The translations under genes and the position numbers were made by a program. Below, piece after piece: positions 7,192 through 7,893 of a stretch of 7,893 nucleotides of DNA. Where the stretch lies: the NCBI GenBank assembly GCA_964392615.1, contig CAYMRB010000459.1, forward strand, positions 1 to 7,893. Reading direction: 5' to 3'. The notes beneath the pieces were generated by a model that saw only the letters and a program-made list of their open reading frames with translations, made no database searches and was not told where the DNA came from. The DNA is from CAYMRB01 sp964392615. Lineage in GTDB: Bacteria; Planctomycetota; UBA8108. Positions within the stretch are counted from its first letter, which is position 1. Every line of letters starts with the position of its first letter.

Positions 7192-7425
7192 ATGATCACC
7201 AACAGCTCCTTCGCGCGCTTCGCTGCCGCGACGGTTCTGTTCGGGGCGATCGCCTCCCCGGCTTCACTGCTGGCGACATCCCACGTCTTCGCTTCACGCT
7301 GCCCGATGCCGTCGACGGGCGACGACCACGGCAGCGGCGCCACGAGAACGACGGTCGACCTCCGCGATGCGCGCTGGAATCCCGACTATCGGAAGCCCGC
7401 TCCGGACGAAGGTGACGCTCGGTGA
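7192..7425 (+). CDS. Possible small secreted protein, 77 aa, unknown function
   Basis: I do not recognise this protein. It opens with MITNSSFAR followed by a hydrophobic stretch (about residues 10-28) that could be a signal peptide, with possible cleavage near residue 34 (HVFA/SR). The remainder (about 35-77) is polar and charged, ending WNPDYRKPAPDEGDAR. By hand count about four fifths of codons end in G or C, against about 60% at positions one and two, which resembles real coding in this genome. Against it: no good ribosome site, short length, and a start only 33 bases from the divergent sulfatase start, inside that gene's likely promoter zone. It could also be the remnant of a longer gene or a chance frame. 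Confidence 0.33.
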   Translation: MITNSSFARFAAATVLFGAIASPASLLATSHVFASRCPMPSTGDDHGSGATRTTVDLRDARWNPDYRKPAPDEGDAR

Positions 7426-7457
7426 CGACGAGCTCATTGCCGATTGCCGGCGTCACC
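7411..7457. repeat. 8-bp inverted repeat over the end of the small ORF
   Basis: GGTGACGC (7411-7418) and GCGTCACC (7450-7457) are perfect inverted copies with a 31-base loop. The loop holds the stop codon of the possible small ORF and a tandem ATTGCCG pair (7436-7449). It may act as a weak terminator-like structure, but there is no T-run and the loop is long. Confidence 0.3.
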
Positions 7458-7605
7458 GGAAACCCCGTGCGCTTCGTCGTTCTGCGGTCCAGCCGTGACG
7501 GTCGAGCGGATGCGTCAGTGACGACGGCGCATCTCGATAAGCGTGCGCCGCGCCTCGCATCGCCTGGCCAGCGGCTCCGGCTTCTTCCGGAATCGACTTC
7601 GATGG

Positions 7606-7611
7606 TATCCT
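7606..7611 (+). promoter_or_regulatory. Tentative -10 box upstream of the edge gene
   Basis: TATCCT, within GGTATCCTATC, matches TATAAT at 4 of 6 positions. No good -35 box is seen 17 bases upstream (only TCTTCC). If real, transcription would start near 7618, just before the hairpin at 7627, placing the hairpin in the leader RNA. Confidence 0.22.
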
Positions 7612-7626
7612 ATCGGCTCCTGACGC

Positions 7627-7684
7627 TCAGCAGTCCGTTGAAGGCCGCCTTCGCGCCGAATTGCCTCTTTCAGCGGGCTGTTGG
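7627..7684 (+). promoter_or_regulatory. 18-bp hairpin in the likely leader of the edge gene
   Basis: Bases 7627-7644 pair without a break with 7667-7684 if G-U pairs are allowed, leaving a 22-base loop. Five of the 18 pairs are G-U (at 7627, 7630, 7634, 7638 and 7643). The core is CAGTCCGTTGAA against TTCAGCGGGCTG. On the minus strand those five become A-C mismatches, so the fold is specific to plus-strand RNA. It lies 38 bases before the ATG at 7723. It may be a leader regulatory structure, or a decayed palindromic mobile-element end. Confidence 0.5.
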
Positions 7685-7699
7685 CCCCGAGCATCCCAG

Positions 7700-7721
7700 C
7701 GAGGCATTCACGAGGCATTCC
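7700..7721 (+). repeat. 11-bp tandem duplication covering the ribosome binding site
   Basis: CGAGGCATTCA (7700-7710) is followed directly by CGAGGCATTCC (7711-7721), differing only in the last base. The GAGG of the second copy (7712-7715) is seven bases before the ATG at 7723 and is the probable ribosome site. The first copy provides a second GAGG 11 bases further up. Confidence 0.7.
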
Positions 7722-7722
7722 G

Positions 7723-7893
7723 ATGCAACGACACACCACTCGAAGCTTGCTCGCGCTTCTATCCTGCCTTGTCACGGTAGCCCTGTCGGCCGCCGACTCG
7801 ACGCCACAGCAAGCGGTGACGGGCAGCCCGACGACACCGGTAACCAAGAAGCCACTGGTCCTTCCGCGCCAACCCGACGGCGACGGCTCGGTG
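7723..7893 (+). CDS. 5' end of a gene for an exported protein, cut by the window edge
   Basis: The frame starts with ATG at 7723 and stays open for 57 codons to the last base, so the gene continues outside the window. The N-terminus is a good Sec signal peptide: MQRHTTR, a hydrophobic core (about residues 8-21), and probable cleavage after LSAA (residue 24). The visible mature part is Thr/Pro/Gln-rich (residues 26-40) and then PLVLPRQPDGDGS, looking like a flexible linker before a domain not yet reached. A lipobox reading at C15 is unlikely because hydrophobic sequence continues after it. GAGG seven bases upstream supports the start. The family cannot be named from this piece. Confidence 0.72.
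   Translation, partial: MQRHTTRSLLALLSCLVTVALSAADSTPQQAVTGSPTTPVTKKPLVLPRQPDGDGSV

Larger units (their letters stand above)
7426..7722. other. Intergenic stretch without a recognisable gene
   Basis: About 300 bases with no convincing gene on either strand. One minus-strand frame (7515-7847) is open but arginine-rich, matches nothing I know and runs antisense through the signal-peptide gene at the edge. What it does hold: a weak -10-like TATCCT at 7606-7611, a long G-U-tolerant hairpin at 7627-7684 and an 11-bp tandem repeat at 7700-7721. These all sit ahead of the next plus-strand gene, so this is probably its promoter and leader, possibly with decayed mobile DNA. Confidence 0.5.

Noticed and set aside
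7515..7847. 110-codon minus-strand frame in the right-hand intergenic stretch
   Set aside because: Arginine-rich, no recognisable family, and antisense to the plus-strand gene that has a signal peptide and ribosome site.

Overview
The window is GC-rich (roughly 60-65% by eye) with strong codon bias toward G or C in third positions. The gene content is a secreted sulfatase of the formylglycine type, a very large exported PQQ-like beta-propeller protein, several signal-peptide proteins and generous intergenic spacing. This points to a Planctomycetota/PVC-type bacterium, but that is inferred from gene content only; no rRNA or marker gene is present.

Layout: 126-1205 (-) encodes a CNNM/DUF21 plus CBS-pair membrane protein. 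A 153-bp divergent intergenic region (1206-1358) follows. 1359-4868 (+) encodes a 1169-residue exported protein with two PQQ-like beta-propeller halves fused to a C-terminal inosine/uridine-type nucleoside hydrolase domain. One base after its stop, 4870-5691 (+) encodes a six-helix voltage-gated potassium channel. Converging on it with a 24-bp gap is a secreted arylsulfatase A-type sulfatase at 5716-7158 (-). From 7159 to the right edge lie a weak candidate small secreted protein (7192-7425, +), a stretch with no convincing gene but with hairpins (7426-7722), and the 5' end of another signal-peptide gene (7723-7893, +) cut off by the window edge.

How the genes fit together: the propeller-hydrolase and the channel sit as a probable two-gene transcription unit, although their functions have no obvious link. 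The sulfatase, the propeller-hydrolase and the truncated gene at the edge all carry export signals. This suggests an envelope/periplasmic degradation setting (sulfated polymers, possibly nucleosides). The two inner-membrane proteins (CNNM/CBS and the potassium channel) would handle ions.

Most notable items: the propeller-nucleoside hydrolase fusion with several non-canonical active-site positions, an 18-bp G-U-rich hairpin that pairs well only as plus-strand RNA ahead of the edge gene, and a basic low-complexity insertion inside the sulfatase. I did not find a clear defence system, CRISPR array, RNA gene or intact mobile element.
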